In this document: positions 1 to 9,600 of the stretch, in pieces
Layout: every line of letters begins with the position of its first letter
How positions within the stretch are numbered: position 1 is the stretch's first letter
Source: Closterium sp. NIES-65
Taxonomy: Eukaryota > Streptophyta > Zygnematophyceae > Desmidiales > Closteriaceae
Assembly (NCBI GenBank): GCA_948144175.1
Contig: CANXME010002536.1
Coordinates: forward strand, 62,001-126,000
DNA length: 64,000 nucleotides
Direction of reading: 5' to 3'
Notes under the pieces: model-generated
Databases searched by the model: none
The model's input: only the letters and a program-made list of their open reading frames with translations
Told to the model about the DNA's origin: nothing
Made by a program: the position numbers and the translations under genes

Positions 1-262
1 TGTGAGTCGCCCCAGAGCATGCACTGCACACCTTGCCATATCCCTCACACCTGCCATCCCACCATGCCCTCACACCTCCTGCCATCCCCTCACTTGCCCT
101 GCTCCCCCCGCTCACTTGCTCCGCTTCCCCTCTCCCCCACCCCAACTCCCCCCCTCCCCTTGCGCAGGTGCCAGCTTCCCTCCTGTCGCCAAGACGAAGA
201 CACTTGGCTTGCAATGTGTAGAGTGGTAGGGATTGATGAATCTGATTACGTTAGGAACATAA

Positions 263-529
263 ATGTATGAGCCTGTTATTATATGTGCAGGGGGATGGGG
301 GGAGTGCAGGTTTGGTTTGGGCCAGGTTTGGGATATGAAAGAGTGGCAGAAACGGAAACAGGGAGTAGATGTGTTGCCACCTGCTTGTGTTCAGCCATGC
401 GCAGGGCAAGACATGAGGGAGAAGAAGAGAGAGAAACAGACGCACAAGGAGGGAGCGCATGTTCCATTTTCTCCTGTCGACAACACGAGGCTATTTGCTA
501 CGACGCGTAGAGTGATAGATGACTTATAG
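263..529 (+). other. open reading frame in L, copy A (88 codons)
   Basis: The frame opens near TTATTATATGTGCAG, a good acceptor, and contains DMREKKREKQ, which resembles DMRENKGEKQ in the R-flank exon-like block, so the two look paralogous. A 16-nt insertion at 527-542 adds an in-frame TAG that copies B and C lack. No protein family recognised; it may be noncoding. Confidence 0.2.
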
Positions 530-1524
530 ATTTGATGACCTAGCGAATATGAATGTATGTGCTTGTTATTATATACGCAGGCGGGCAGAGAAAGGGGGGA
601 GGGGTGAGGGAAAAGGGAGGGGAGTGGGGAGCAGAAGCAGAACAGAAGAGGGAGTGGTGGATGAGCTCTTGGCTCTCTGTGCTGTGCGCCCATCCCTGGT
701 TGGCCATGCCATGCCATGCCCGGGAGGGATATGATAGATAGTAGGAAGCACAAAGTAGAAGCAGAAGCAGGAATGTGATATGACAGGGAGCAGATATGCA
801 TGGGCCATGCCCAGGGATTTCCAGGGCGGTTCGAGGGGGGCTGTGAGGGGCTGTGAGGAGAATTGGGGGGTAGGGGGGCCTTAGGGGGGCCTTGGGGGGG
901 CTGTGGGGGGGTTTTTTCAGGATTTTAGGGGGGTTTTCTTCCCCTCTCTTGTACCCCATTTCTGCTTATTAACCAATCACAAGCAAGCTTTCTGCCATCA
1001 CCTTTCCGATTACGCTCATGTTGTCGCCTTGCCGCCTGAGGAGGGGGAGGGGAGTAAGGGGGGAAGGGAGAGGAGAGCAGAAGGGAGAGCAAGGGGGGAT
1101 GAGAGAGACGATATGCGCTGCTTGTTTTGATTTGCACACAGAAGGAGAGTGTGAGAAGGAGAGTGAGAGAAGGAGGGTGTGAGAAGGAGAGTGTGAGAAG
1201 GAGTGCCATACAGTGAAGTACTCGGGTATCTTGGGCACTGCAAAGCAGAAGCGTTGCAAGGAATGTGATCAAGATGATCCAGGTGGTCCGGGGCCCTCCT
1301 CCTGAAATACGTATGTCAAGATGTTGACCAGAGTGGGAGCCAGGGCAGTGTATGTAAGGGGTGGTGTATGTAGGGGTGGGCAGGGCAGGTGCAAACGTAG
1401 GGGATAATGAGTGACAGAAACTGAAGGGAGAGTGAGAATTGAATCAAAGAGGGGGAGAAAGAAGAAAACTGGCACAAGTTCACTACAGGTAGGCAGGATA
1501 AGTGACCAGCACAGGGGGGTGAAG

Positions 1525-1700
1525 TGACAAGGGCAGGGGGGTGAAGTGACAAGGGCAGGGGGGTGAAGTGACAAGGGCAGGGGGGTGAAGTGACAAGGGC
1601 AGGGGGGTGAAGTGACAAGGGCAGGGGGGTGAAGTGACAAGGGCAGGGGGGTGAAGTGACAAGGGCAGGGGGGTGAAGTGACAAGGGCAGGGGGGTGAAG
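1525..1700. repeat. 22-bp VNTR, eight copies (L copy A)
   Basis: The unit contains GTGACAAGGGCAGGGGGG, with starts every 22 bp from 1525 to 1679. The same site holds three units in copy B (38402-38470) and one in copy C (50066-50090), so copy number changed after the duplicon multiplied. Confidence 0.9.
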
Positions 1701-1718
1701 TGATGAGACGTGCTTTCC

Positions 1719-2008
1719 TCACACCCACTGCCCCACACCCACTGCCCCACACCCACTGCCCCACACCCACTGCCCCACACCCACTGCCCCACACCCACTG
1801 CCTCACTCCCACTGCCCCACACCCACTGCCCCACACCCACTGCCCCACACCCACTGCCTCACACCCACTGCCCCACACCCACTGCCCCACACCCACTGCC
1901 CCACACCCACTGCCCCACACCCACTGCCCCACACCCACTGCCCCACACCCACTGCCCCACACCCACTGCCCCACACCCACTGCCCCACACCCACTACCCC
2001 ACACCCAC
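1719..2008. repeat. 14-bp minisatellite (about 20 copies) directly after THUMPD1-like exon 4
   Basis: The unit is ACCCACTGCCCCAC with rare variants, such as CTCACTCCC near 1802 and ACTACC near 1994. On the minus strand it abuts the exon 4 donor, so the donor GTGGGTGTGG lies in the first unit and is restated every 14 bp. The array is absent from duplicon copies B and C. Confidence 0.9.
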
Positions 2009-5000
2009 CGAGTGGCTGACTGCTGGGTGGCCTTGGCATGCCGCAGCACCGCCTCTGCCAACTCACACGGCGACACCCTTCCCTGCTCTCCCCCTGCCTC
2101 CCCTTTCTCCCCCTCCCCTCCCTGTCCCTCCTTCTCCGGTTCCTTCTCTCCTCCTCCTGTAACCTCTTCCTCCTGCTCTTTCTCCTGCTCCTTTTCCCCG
2201 GCCTTATCCCCCTCCTTCCCCTCCTTGTCTCCTTCACCCTTCTCCTCCTCCTTTTCCCCTTCCTCCGTCTTCCCCACCTCCTCCTTCTCACCCTCCTCCT
2301 CCTTCTCCTCTCCCTCCTCCAACTGCTTTCCTCCCTTCTCTCCCTTCCCCCCCTTCCTGGCATCCTCTCTAATCCTCACGAACAGCAGTGCCTTGCACCC
2401 AGACTCCACACTCACGAACCGAGGCTGAGGGACGTCAAGGGGCGGGCGAATGGTAGGGGCAAGGGGAGGGAGAAAGACGAGTGGAGGGAGAAAGACGAGC
2501 GGAGGGAGAGGAGACGTGATTGGAAATTGCACTGAGCATTCTCACGAACAGCAGCGCCTTGCACCCAGAGTCCACACTCGCGAACCAAGGCTGTGGGATG
2601 TCGAGGGGAGGGCGAACAGCAGGGGCAAGGGGAGGGAGAAAGACGAGCAGAGAAAGGGGAGTGAGAGGGAGAGGGAGGGGTGATGATGGATCCTCAGAAA
2701 CAGCGGCGCCTTGCACCTAGACTCCACACTCACAAACCGAGGCTGAGAGGGAAGGGGAGGGACAAGACGAGGGACAAAGGAAAAAAAAAAAACGTTTTTT
2801 CTCAAACAGCAGTGCCTTGCACCCAGACTCCACACTCACAAACCGAGGCTGAGGGATGTCAAGGGGCGGGCGAACAGGAGGGGCGAGGGGAGGGCAAACG
2901 GTAGGGGCAAGGGGAGGGAGAAAGACGATGGGAGAGAGAGGAGGAGCGATAAGGGTTTCCACTTAGCATTCTCGCAAACAGCGGCGCCTTGCAGCCAGCA
3001 AGAGTCCAAACAGCAGCGCCTTGCAGCCAGCGAGACTCCACACCCCGAAGTGAGACCAGGTGAGAGCGTTCAGTCAGGTGACTTTTGAGTCGACTCAAAA
3101 GTCACCAGGTGAGAGCGTTCAGGACAAGGGGAGGGACAAGACGAGGGGCAAGGGGAGGAAGAGGGAGGGAAAAGAGGATTGCGAGAGAGGGAAGTGATGG
3201 GTGTTTGTGCTGGGCATTTATGCGAACAGCAGCGCCTTGCACCCAGACTACACACTCATGAACCGAGGCTGAGGGGCATGCACAAGGAAGGGAGGGAGAA
3301 GAGAAAGGAGGGAACAAGGAGGCGAGGATGCACAAGGGGAACAAAACAGGGGCACCTGGTAGCCTGAGACGTCTCAAAACAGGGGCACCTGGTAGCCTGA
3401 GACGTCTCAAAACAGGGGCACCTGGTAGCCTGAGACGTCTCAAAACAGGGGCACCTGGTAGCCTGAGACGTCTCAAAACAGGGGCACCTGGTAGCCTGAG
3501 GTCACGATTGCAATCGAGCCTGGGGGACACAGGGAGAGGGAGGGATACGAGGGGAGGGAGTGGGAGGGAGATAAGGGGAGGGTGAAGGAACAACAAGGGG
3601 AAAGGAGGGAAAAGGCACCCACCTACCCATCCCACGCACCTGTGAGCCGCTGCAAAACACACACACCTGTTTCCTCAACCCCCTCTCCACACGCACGCAC
3701 CTGTTTCTTGAGTGCTGCCACTTCATTCGCCAGCAGCGCATCGATGGACGAACCCCCCTTCGCCTTCCCTGCAGATGCACCTTCCCCAGTCCGTGCCTCC
3801 CCCTCCCCCTCCCCCTGCGCCTTGCCAGCCTCCAGCTTGTCACACCACTGTGTGTGGGGCAAACAGGGATAAAGCAACATCATCTCAGTCAGATAAGCCC
3901 TCCCCAGCCACCTTCCCCAGTGCTTGCCTCCCCCTCAGCCCGCACCTTCATGGGCACCAGATTGTCGCTCAACGGTGTGTGGGGCAAGCAGTGGAGATGG
4001 AAGGAGTAGGAACAACATCAGCTCAGTTAGAAAAGCCCTCCCCAGCCACCTTCCCCAGTGCTTGCCTCACCCTATCCGTTCCTCTGCGCCTTGCTGCCTC
4101 CAGCTTGTCACACCACTGTGTGTGGGGCGAACAGAGGAGAAAGCAACATCAGCTCAGTCAGATAAGCCCTCCCCAGCCACCTTCCCCAGTGCTTGCCTCC
4201 CCCTCAGCCCGCGCCTTCACGGGCACCAGCTTGCCGCCGCACAACGGCGTGTGGGGCAAGCAGGGGAGATGGAAGGAAGAAAAGCAAAAACAGCTCAGTC
4301 AGATAGGCCCTCCACAACCACTTTCCCCAGTGCTTGCCCAGTCATCTATCTACCTACCCTCCAGGTTCTATCGTTTGCCTGTGCGCTCCACTCACCTCCT
4401 TGCCACCTCACCTCATCAAGCTGATCCCCTGTGCATGTCACCTCACAAGCTGATCTCCTGATCACCTCTTACCACCCCCCCCACCCCTCCTCTCCCTCAC
4501 TGTGTGCTCGTGCCTCACCTCATCGAGCACGTTCACAATCTCCCGCCCGCACTCTCTCTCCCTGCCGGTCACACTCGACACCAGCCACCCCCTGCTGCCA
4601 TTCGCGATAGGGCCCGCTCCCCCTCCACTCTGAGGCGCACGAGAGGGAGGCGCAGAAGAGGGAAGGAGGAGGATCAAAGGAACAATTTACTTTGTTTCGA
4701 CTCCAACAACAACAAGCCCGCACTCTCTCTCCCTGCTGGTCACACTCTACACCAGCCACCCCCTGTTGCCATTCGCGATGGGGCCCGCTCCCCCTCCACT
4801 CTGAGGCGCACGAGAGGGAGGAGCAGAAGGGGGAGGGGCACGAGGGGGAGGGGCGGAGCAGAAGGAGCAGAGGGGGGAGGAGCAGAAGACGGAGGAGCAG
4901 AGGGGGGAGGAGAAGAATGGGGAGGAGGAGAAGGGGGAGGAGGAGAAATGAGGGAGGGGAGAAGGGTGAGGAGGAACAGCAGGTGGGGGCACAGAAGGGA

Positions 5001-6097
5001 GAGGAGGAGAGGAGCAGAAGGGGGGGGAGCAGAAGTAAGAAACGGTTGCAAACCACCTCCAATCCCTCCCCCTGCCAGCCCCCTTGCTGCCATACATTCT
5101 GGGCGCCGCCTTCTCCCCATTCTGGATCATAGGGTTTAGGGTGAAGGAGCAAAGGAAGAAACAATCGATCCTTCACCTGCACTCTCGCTCCCTGCCTGCT
5201 GCTGCCCGCCGCCACTTCGAAAGAGGAGATCGAGGTTGGGGTTTTGGGTGCATGGGAGAGAGCGAGCAACAACAAAGGGTTTCGGGTTTTGGGTGCATGG
5301 GAGAGAGCGAGCAACAACCAAGAGTTTCGGGTTTTGGTTGCATGGCAACGGAGATTCGTGGGCCGGGATGTGGGAGGGAAGAGAGACGGCGGGGGTGGGG
5401 GGAGGGGAAGGGGGACAGCAGGGGTGGGGGGAGGGGAAGGGGGACAGCGGGCGACACGGGCCGGACGGGTGAGGACCAGAGGAGAGAGGCGACGGCGGGA
5501 AAATCCGCTCTGTGTAAGACCAAGTGCTCAAAGCGATATCAGGACCAGAGGGGAGAGGCGACAGCGGAAAAATCTGCTCTGTGTAAACCTAAGTGATCAA
5601 GGCGATCTGAGGACCAGAGGGGAGAGGCGGCGCCGTGGGAGCACACGATGGGAGGAGGAGAAGAGAAGGGGGGAGGGAAGACGGAGGTGTGTGCGCGAGC
5701 GGGAGGAGAGGGCACGAAAGGAAAGGGGGGGAAGGGGTTGAAGAGGAAGGGCGGGAAGTGGGGCGGATCGGGCTGGTGAGCGCACGCCGCCGCGGAGATC
5801 ACAGCGGCGACGCCGCCAAGATCATAGCAGCGGCGACGCGCAACGGATGCTGCCGCGACTCGCGACCGAAACGCGACTGAACGCGCCTGCAGAATTGTCG
5901 CTGATTATCGTCGTTATTCGTCTGTCAGCCAAGAAAAACATTGGTACACGCCTGCCGGCGGTTTATGTTGACTAATGCGTCGCGACATAAGTTTAAAGGC
6001 TCACAGCGTTCAGGTATCGCGACTTGTGCCGCTTCGATTTCCCCCGACCTCCATTACCGCTCCGATTGCCCTCCGCCTCGCGCTTTCCGCGACCCAT
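2009..6097 (-). CDS. THUMPD1: THUMP domain protein, THUMPD1/Tan1 homologue (5' half, four exons, incomplete at 3' end)
   Basis: Family role (known): Tan1/THUMPD1 binds tRNA and guides the Kre33/NAT10 acetyltransferase to make N4-acetylcytidine in tRNA-Ser and tRNA-Leu. Seen here: exons 6097-6005, 4629-4519, 3847-3701 and 2424-2009 join in phases 0, 0, 0 to give 256 open residues, the last codon being split. Donors are GTGAGC, GTGAGG, GTGCGT and GTGGGT; acceptors all end CAG. Residues 1-31 start MGRGKRE and end with the basic run GKSKRHKSRYL, like the family's N-terminus. Residues 45-72 contain GWLVSSVTGRERECGREI followed by VLDEW. RFVSVESGCKALLFVRI at 119-135 is the family's hallmark strand. 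A Glu/Lys-rich insert fills about 140-230, and ELAEAVLRHAKATQQSATR at 238-256 aligns with the helix before the (F/V)ILRxLP strand. That strand and everything after it were not found. I chose the start as the first ATG ahead of the basic run. Family assignment is strong; exon borders are by eye. Confidence 0.75.
2538..3270 (-). repeat. five decayed tandem copies of THUMPD1-like exon 4 head
   Basis: The segment encoding RFVSVESGCKALLFVRI is repeated upstream of the live exon 4 (start 2424). Copies start at about 2590 (PWFASVDSGC), 2742 (RFVSVESRC), 2848 (RFVSVESGC, running into EKK), about 3055 (rearranged, with an internal doubling at 2968-3055) and 3268. Most keep a CAG acceptor. The 3268 copy has an in-frame TAG after RFMSV. 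Spacing is 106-213 bp. Only the 2424 copy continues into the Glu/Lys-rich region and the following helix. Confidence 0.65.
3343..3507. repeat. 33-bp tandem repeat, five copies
   Basis: Five near-perfect units start at 3343, 3376, 3409, 3442 and 3475, each containing GCACCTGGTAGCCTGAG followed by ACGTCTC. The array lies in intron 3 of the THUMPD1-like gene. On the minus strand each unit holds CTACCAGGTGCC, an acceptor- and donor-like motif. Confidence 0.85.
3780..4345 (-). repeat. tandem partial copies of THUMPD1-like exon 3 and its flanking intron
   Basis: Four copies of the acceptor plus exon head start at 3847 (intact), 3972, 4115 and 4244, at intervals of 125-143 bp. The copy at 4115 keeps the CACACACAG acceptor and encodes WCDKLEA, then diverges to a GGTGAGG donor-like sequence. 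The copies at 3972 and 4244 have CCG in place of the CAG acceptor. The repeated block also includes intronic sequence with CCTTCCCCAGTGCTTGCC. Only the 3847 copy continues into the full 49-codon exon. Confidence 0.6.
4718..5213 (-). repeat. broken tandem copies of THUMPD1-like exon 2
   Basis: A second copy of exon 2 lies at 4718-4800 with an intact acceptor (CGCCTCAG) and the same opening residues. Its reading frame stops at TAG (4749-4747), right after the GWLV motif. A third, shorter remnant at about 5176-5213 keeps only the part encoding GREREC. Between them, 4815-5040 is strongly purine-rich on the plus strand. The live copy at 4519-4629 lacks these lesions, so the upstream copies are read as decayed exon duplications in intron 1. 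Confidence 0.6.
5213..6004. other. first intron of the THUMPD1-like gene, distal part
   Basis: The 1375-bp first intron runs from 6004 to 4630. This distal part holds three short direct repeats: about 2.5 copies of a 45-bp unit (5241-5345, starting at GTTTTGGGTG), two copies of an approximately 31-bp G-rich unit (5389-5450), and about 2.5 copies of a 69-bp unit (starting at AGGACCAG at 5472, 5541 and 5610). No further exon is seen. Confidence 0.45.
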
Positions 6098-6476
6098 GTG
6101 CGATTGTATGGCCGTGGCTACTGATCAAACGAAGGAAACGCTCAATGGCTGATTTTCACAACCAACAATTGATGCAATTAAAACGAATGTCTCTCAGGAC
6201 CTGTAGCACAAACCTCCAATCATAGATTATAAGCGGGGTTCAGTGCCCGCCTGGTCCTTTTGTTTTATCCACCTCTCAAGGCTCCGTTTCCATTCAAATC
6301 TTATCTAAAGGTGTTTTCTTACTGCTCTGGGGCATTCTTCTTTCATATCATACTCGTCGTCGCATCCCTTCTTGTTGTAAGCCTCAGCCATCTTGACTGG
6401 TTTTTTCCGGACGTGCTTGTCGTCTACACCTTCGTTGTGTTGCTTCGTTGGTGTAGAAGATTTTTCTTTACTGGCA
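6098..6476. other. single-copy sequence upstream of the THUMPD1-like start
   Basis: This stretch lies immediately 5' of the minus-strand THUMPD1-like start codon and is the most AT-rich, non-repetitive part of the copy-A insert. By position it should contain the gene's promoter and 5' UTR. No convincing TATA box or other defined element was found. It ends where duplicon sequence resumes at CACACCTCGACCACC. Confidence 0.4.
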
Positions 6477-6611
6477 CACCTCGACCACCACACTGGCACG
6501 CCCCATGCCCTGTCACCTCACCCATGTGCTCTACAGCAGGGCTACTGGCGTCACGCCCCACCACCAGCACCAGGCTATCAGCAGCGAGTCCAGCACCCAC
6601 ACACCCCGTGC
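6477..6611. repeat. R3 lead-in repeat before array A
   Basis: This matches 38867-38999 in copy B. It is the third of three divergent 120-155-bp repeats (R1, R2, R3) that precede the array in B. Copy A keeps only R3, and copy C keeps only R1 and R2. The plus-strand frame reads LQQGYWRH followed by a Pro-rich run. Confidence 0.7.
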
Positions 6612-9600
6612 CCTGCTCTGCTGCAACACTCACCTGCTCTGCCGCACCACTCACCTGCTCTGCTGCACCACTCACCTGCTCTGCTGCACCACTCACCTGC
6701 TCTGCCGCACCACTCACCTGCTCTGCCGCACCACTCACCTGCTCTGCTGCACCACTCACCTGCTCTGCTGCACCACTCACCTGCTCTGCTGCACCACTCA
6801 CCTGCTCTGCTGCACCACTCACCTGCTCTGCTGCACCACTCACCTGCTCTGCTGCACCACTCACCTGCTCTGCTGCACCACTCACCTGCTCTGCTGCACC
6901 ACTCACCTGCTCTGCTGCACCACTCACCTGCTCTGCTGCACCACTCACCTGCTCTGCTGCACCACCTGCTCTGCCGCACCACTCACCTGCTCTGCCGCAC
7001 CACTCACCTGCTCTGCTGCACCACTCACCTGCTCTGCTGCACCACTCACCTGCTCTGCTGCACCACTCACCTGCTCTGCCGCACCACTCACCTGCTCTGC
7101 TGCACCACTCACCTGCTCTGCTGCACCACTCACCTGCTCTGCTGCACCACTCACCTGCTCTGCTGCACCACTCACCTGCTCTGCTGCACCACTCACCTGC
7201 TCTGCTGCACCACTCACCTGCTCTGCTGCACCACTGACCTGCTCTGCTGCACCACTCACCTGCTCTGCTGCACCACTCACCTGCTCTGCCGCACCACTCA
7301 CCTGCTCTGCCGCACCACTCACCTGCTCTGCTGCACCACTCACCTGCTCTGCTGCACCACTCACCTGCTCTGCCGCACCACTCACCTGCTCTGCCGCACC
7401 ACTCACCTGCTCTGTTGCACCACTCACCTGCTCTGCCGCACCACTCACCTGCTCTGCCGCACCACTCACCTGCTCTGCCGCACCACTCACCTGCTCTGCT
7501 GCACCACTCACCTGCTCTGCTGCACCACTCACCTGCTCTGCTGCACCACTCACCTGCTCTGCTGCACCACTCACCTGCTCTGCTGCACCACTCACCTGCT
7601 CTGCTGCACCACTCACCTGCTCTGTCGCACCACTCACCTGCTCTGCTGCACCACTCACCTGCTCTGCTGCACCACTCACCTGCTCTGCTGCACCACTCAC
7701 CTGCTCTGCCGCACCACTCACCTGCTCTGCTGCACCACTCACCTGCTCTGCTGCACCACTCACCTGCTCTGCTGCACCACTCACCTGCTCTTCTGCACCA
7801 CTCACCTGCTCTGCCGCACCACTCACCTGCTCTGCCGCACCACTCACCTGCTCTGCTGCACCACTCACCTGCTCTGCTGCACCACTCACCTGCTCTGCTG
7901 CACCACTCACCTGCTCTGCTGCACCACTCACCTGCTCTGCCGCACCACTCATCTGCTCTGCCGCACCACTCACCTGCTCTGCTGCACCACTCACCTGCTC
8001 TGCTGCACCACTCACCTGCTCTGCCGCACCACTCACCTGCTCTGCTGCACCACTCACCTGCTCTGCCGCACCACTCACCTGCTCTGCCGCACCACTCACC
8101 TGCTCTGCCGCACCACTCACCTGCTCTGCCGCACCACTCACCTGCTCTGCCGCACCACTCACCTGCTCTGCCGCACCACTCACCTGCTCTGCCGCACCAC
8201 TCACCTGCTCTGCCGCACCACTCACCTGCTCTGCCGCACCACTCACCTGCTCTGCCGCACCACTCACCTGCTCTGCCGCACCACTCACCTGCTCTGCCGC
8301 ACCACTCACCTGCTCTGCCGCACCACTCACCTGCTCTGCCGCACCACTCACCTGCTCTGCCGCACCACTCACCTGCTCTGCCGCACCGCTCACCTGCTCT
8401 GCCGCACCACTCACCTGCTCTGCCGCACCACTCACCTGCTCTGCCGCACCACTCACCTGCTCTGCCGCACCACTCACCTGCTCTGCTGCACCACTCACCT
8501 GCTCTGCCGCACCACTCACCTGCTCTGCCGCACCACTCACCTGCTCAGCCGCACCACTCACCTGCTCTGCCGCACCACTCACCTGCTCTGCCGCACCACT
8601 CACCTGCTCTGCCGCACCACTCACCTGCTCTGCCGCACCACTCACCTGCTCTGCCGCACCACTCACCTGCTCTGCCGCACCACTCACCTGCTCTGCCGCA
8701 CCACTCACCTGCTCTGCTGCACCACTCACCTGCTCTGCCGCACCACTCACCTGCTCTGCCGCACCACTCACCTGCTCTGCCGCACCACTCACCTGCTCTG
8801 CCGCACCACTCACCTGCTCTGCTGCACCACTCACCTGCTCTGCTGCACCACTCACCTGCTCTGCTGCACCACTCACCTGCTCTGCCGCACCACTCACCTG
8901 CTCTGCTGCACCACTCACCTGCTCTGCCGCACCACTCACCTGCTCTGCTGCACCACTCACCTGCTCTGCTGCACCACTCACCTGCTCTGCTGCACCACTC
9001 ACCTGCTCTGCTGCACCACTCACCTGCTCTGCCGCACCACTCACCTGCTCTGCCGCACCACTCACCTGCTCTGCTGCACCACTCACCTGCTCTGCTGCAC
9101 CACTCACCTGCTCTGCTGCACCACTCACCTGCTCTGCTGCACCACTCACCTTCTCTGCCGCACCACTCACCTGCTCTGCTGCACCACTCACCTGCTCTGC
9201 TGCACCACTCACCTGCTCTGCTGCACCACTCACCTGCTCTGCCGCACCACTCACCTGCTCTGCCGCACCACTCACCTGCTCTGCCGCACCACTCACCTGC
9301 TCTGCCGCACCACTCACCTGCTCTGCCGCACCACTCACCTGCTCTGCTGCACCACTCACCTGCTCTGCTGCACCACTCACCTGCTCTGCCGCACCACTCA
9401 CCTGCTCTGCTGCACCACTCACCTGCTCTGCCGCACCACTCACCTGCTCTGCCGCACCACTCACCTGCTCTGCTGCACCACTCACCTGCTCTGCTGCACC
9501 ACTCACCTGCTCTGCCGCACCACTCACCTGCTCTGCCGCACCACTCACCTGCTCTGCTGCACCACTCACCTGCTCTGCTGCACCACTCACCTGCTCTGCT

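Larger units (their letters stand above)
1..1717. repeat. duplicon copy A, left flank (L)
   Basis: This matches 37095-38487 and 48540-50108 almost base for base, so position 1 of the window is already inside the duplicon. It contains exon-like blocks, the (GCCAT)n site (here about two units near 705), G-run-rich sequence at 830-940, and the 22-bp VNTR at its right end. It ends at CGTGCTTTCC, where copies B and C continue with AAGGTCAAAAC but copy A enters the THUMPD1-like insert. Confidence 0.9.

Noticed and set aside
925-1840. Minus-strand ORFs in L (LVNILTYVFQ and GDNMSVIGKVMAES stretches) as the missing THUMPD1 3' exons
   Set aside because: They do not resemble the (F/V)ILRxLP strand or the C-terminal family motifs, and they recur in copies B and C, which have no THUMPD1-like exons.
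2781-2800. A-run followed by CGTTTTTT, as a terminator or polyA remnant of a retrocopy
   Set aside because: It lies inside the repeated exon-4-head region with no target duplication or processed-gene features; a short palindrome only.
5151-5170. Telomere-like AGGGTTTAGGG, also GGTTTAGGG in the 106-bp segments
   Set aside because: At most two repeats at each place, never an array; chance or minor remnants.
6195-6260. tRNA or SINE-like sequence (GGTTCAGTGCC followed by a T-run)
   Set aside because: The B-box match is partial, no A box lies at the right distance, and no cloverleaf can be drawn.
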